Assembly (NCBI GenBank): GCA_902775835.1
Contig: CACYNZ010000215.1
Location: 1 to 6,454, forward strand
Direction of reading: 5' to 3'
From: an uncultured Eubacteriales bacterium
GTDB lineage: Bacteria; Bacillota_A; Clostridia; Christensenellales; Aristaeellaceae
DNA: 6,454 nucleotides
The notes beneath the pieces are model-generated. The model saw only the letters and a program-made list of their open reading frames with translations, ran no database searches and had not been told where the DNA came from. The translations under genes and the position numbers were made by a program. Of the stretch, positions 6,042-6,454 are shown in pieces. Numbering within the stretch: the stretch's first letter is position 1; every line of letters begins with the position of its first letter.

Positions 6042-6056
6042 GGCGGTGATGAGCGA

Positions 6057-6454
6057 ATGAGTGAGAAAACCATATCCAGCAAGTACGCAGGGCAGAATGC
6101 CGAAGCGGCATTGAATTTTGAACGGATCAATGATCAGATTCTTTCCAGTTCCCCGATCCTGTCCGCTCAGGACGTCGAGGTGGAATTCACGCTCCGCGGG
6201 CAGAAACTGAAGGCCATCCGCGGCTGCTCTCTGGACCTGTATGAGGGCGAGACGCTGGCCATCGTGGGTGAGTCCGGTTCCGGAAAGAGCGTGTTTACGA
6301 AACTGTTCGTGGGCATGCTGGACAAGAACGGCCGGATCGCCAACGGCACCATCATGTATGACGGTATTGACCTGACCAAGCTGAAGACGGAAAAGGAATG
6401 GCAGAAGATCCGCGGCAGGCGCATTGCCATGGTGACCCAGGATCCCATGACCAG
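6057..6454 (+). CDS. Peptide ABC transporter ATP-binding protein (OppD/DppD family), N-terminal 132 residues, runs off right edge
   Basis: This is the first of the expected ATPase subunits that power the importer at the inner face of the membrane. The start is ATG 6057, 15 nt after the permease C stop, with GGTGAT 6 nt upstream; a nearer ATG at 6049 stops after three codons. Residues 1-33 are a non-conserved lead, so the ABC domain begins later than usual, at about ILSAQDVEVEF (34-44). Walker A is GESGSGKS at 71-78. The Q-loop glutamine is Q128 in VTQDPMTS, where the family usually has FQDPMTSLNP, so threonine replaces phenylalanine before the glutamine. The signature motif, Walker B, H-loop and the C-terminal oligopeptide region lie beyond the window. 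Family and role are clear; substrate is not. Confidence 0.94.
   Translation, partial: MSEKTISSKYAGQNAEAALNFERINDQILSSSPILSAQDVEVEFTLRGQKLKAIRGCSLDLYEGETLAIVGESGSGKSVFTKLFVGMLDKNGRIANGTIMYDGIDLTKLKTEKEWQKIRGRRIAMVTQDPMT

Noticed and set aside
1..6454. CRISPR arrays, tRNA or rRNA genes, phage or integrase genes
   Set aside because: No regularly spaced repeats, cloverleaf or rRNA-like sequence and no mobile-element proteins were found.

Overview
The window looks like chromosomal DNA from a Gram-positive-type anaerobe of the Clostridia/Bacillota (inference). The grounds are strong AGGAGG-type ribosome binding sites, canonical TTGACA/-10 promoters with 17-bp spacers, a split CxxC metal-chaperone/P-type ATPase pair, and a five-gene-type peptide ABC transporter whose membrane subunits carry unusual extensions. 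No genus can be named from the sequence alone.

Left part, minus strand (1-1080): a metal-efflux operon reads leftwards. A sigma-A-type promoter (1052-1080) with an ArsR/SmtB-like inverted repeat just downstream (1022-1043) precedes a 72-residue HMA metal-binding protein (774-992). After a 24-nt gap comes the N-terminal third of a Cd/Zn/Co/Pb-type P1B ATPase (749 down to the left edge, cut off). The ATPase has no N-terminal metal-binding domain of its own; the separate HMA protein probably takes that role.

Middle (1081-1381): about 300 bases without a convincing gene, separating the two divergently transcribed units. It holds two short 12-bp palindromes and an AT-rich stretch next to the rightward promoter.

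Right part, plus strand (1382-6454): an oligopeptide/dipeptide-type (Opp/Dpp) ABC importer operon. A promoter at 1382-1410 drives a leader containing a 9-bp perfect inverted repeat, then an abundant-looking extracellular solute-binding protein (1475-3382). A 183-bp intergenic region with two long, different hairpins follows, then permease B (3566-4978), permease C (4980-6041) and the start of the first ATPase (6057 to the right edge). Together these encode capture of a peptide-like ligand, a two-subunit membrane channel and the first energising ATPase; a second ATPase would be expected beyond the window.

I see no clearly new system. The most notable non-routine signals are the roughly 150-residue extracytoplasmic insertion in permease B, the double hairpin between the binding protein and the permeases, the leader inverted repeat, and the operator-promoter arrangement of the metal operon.
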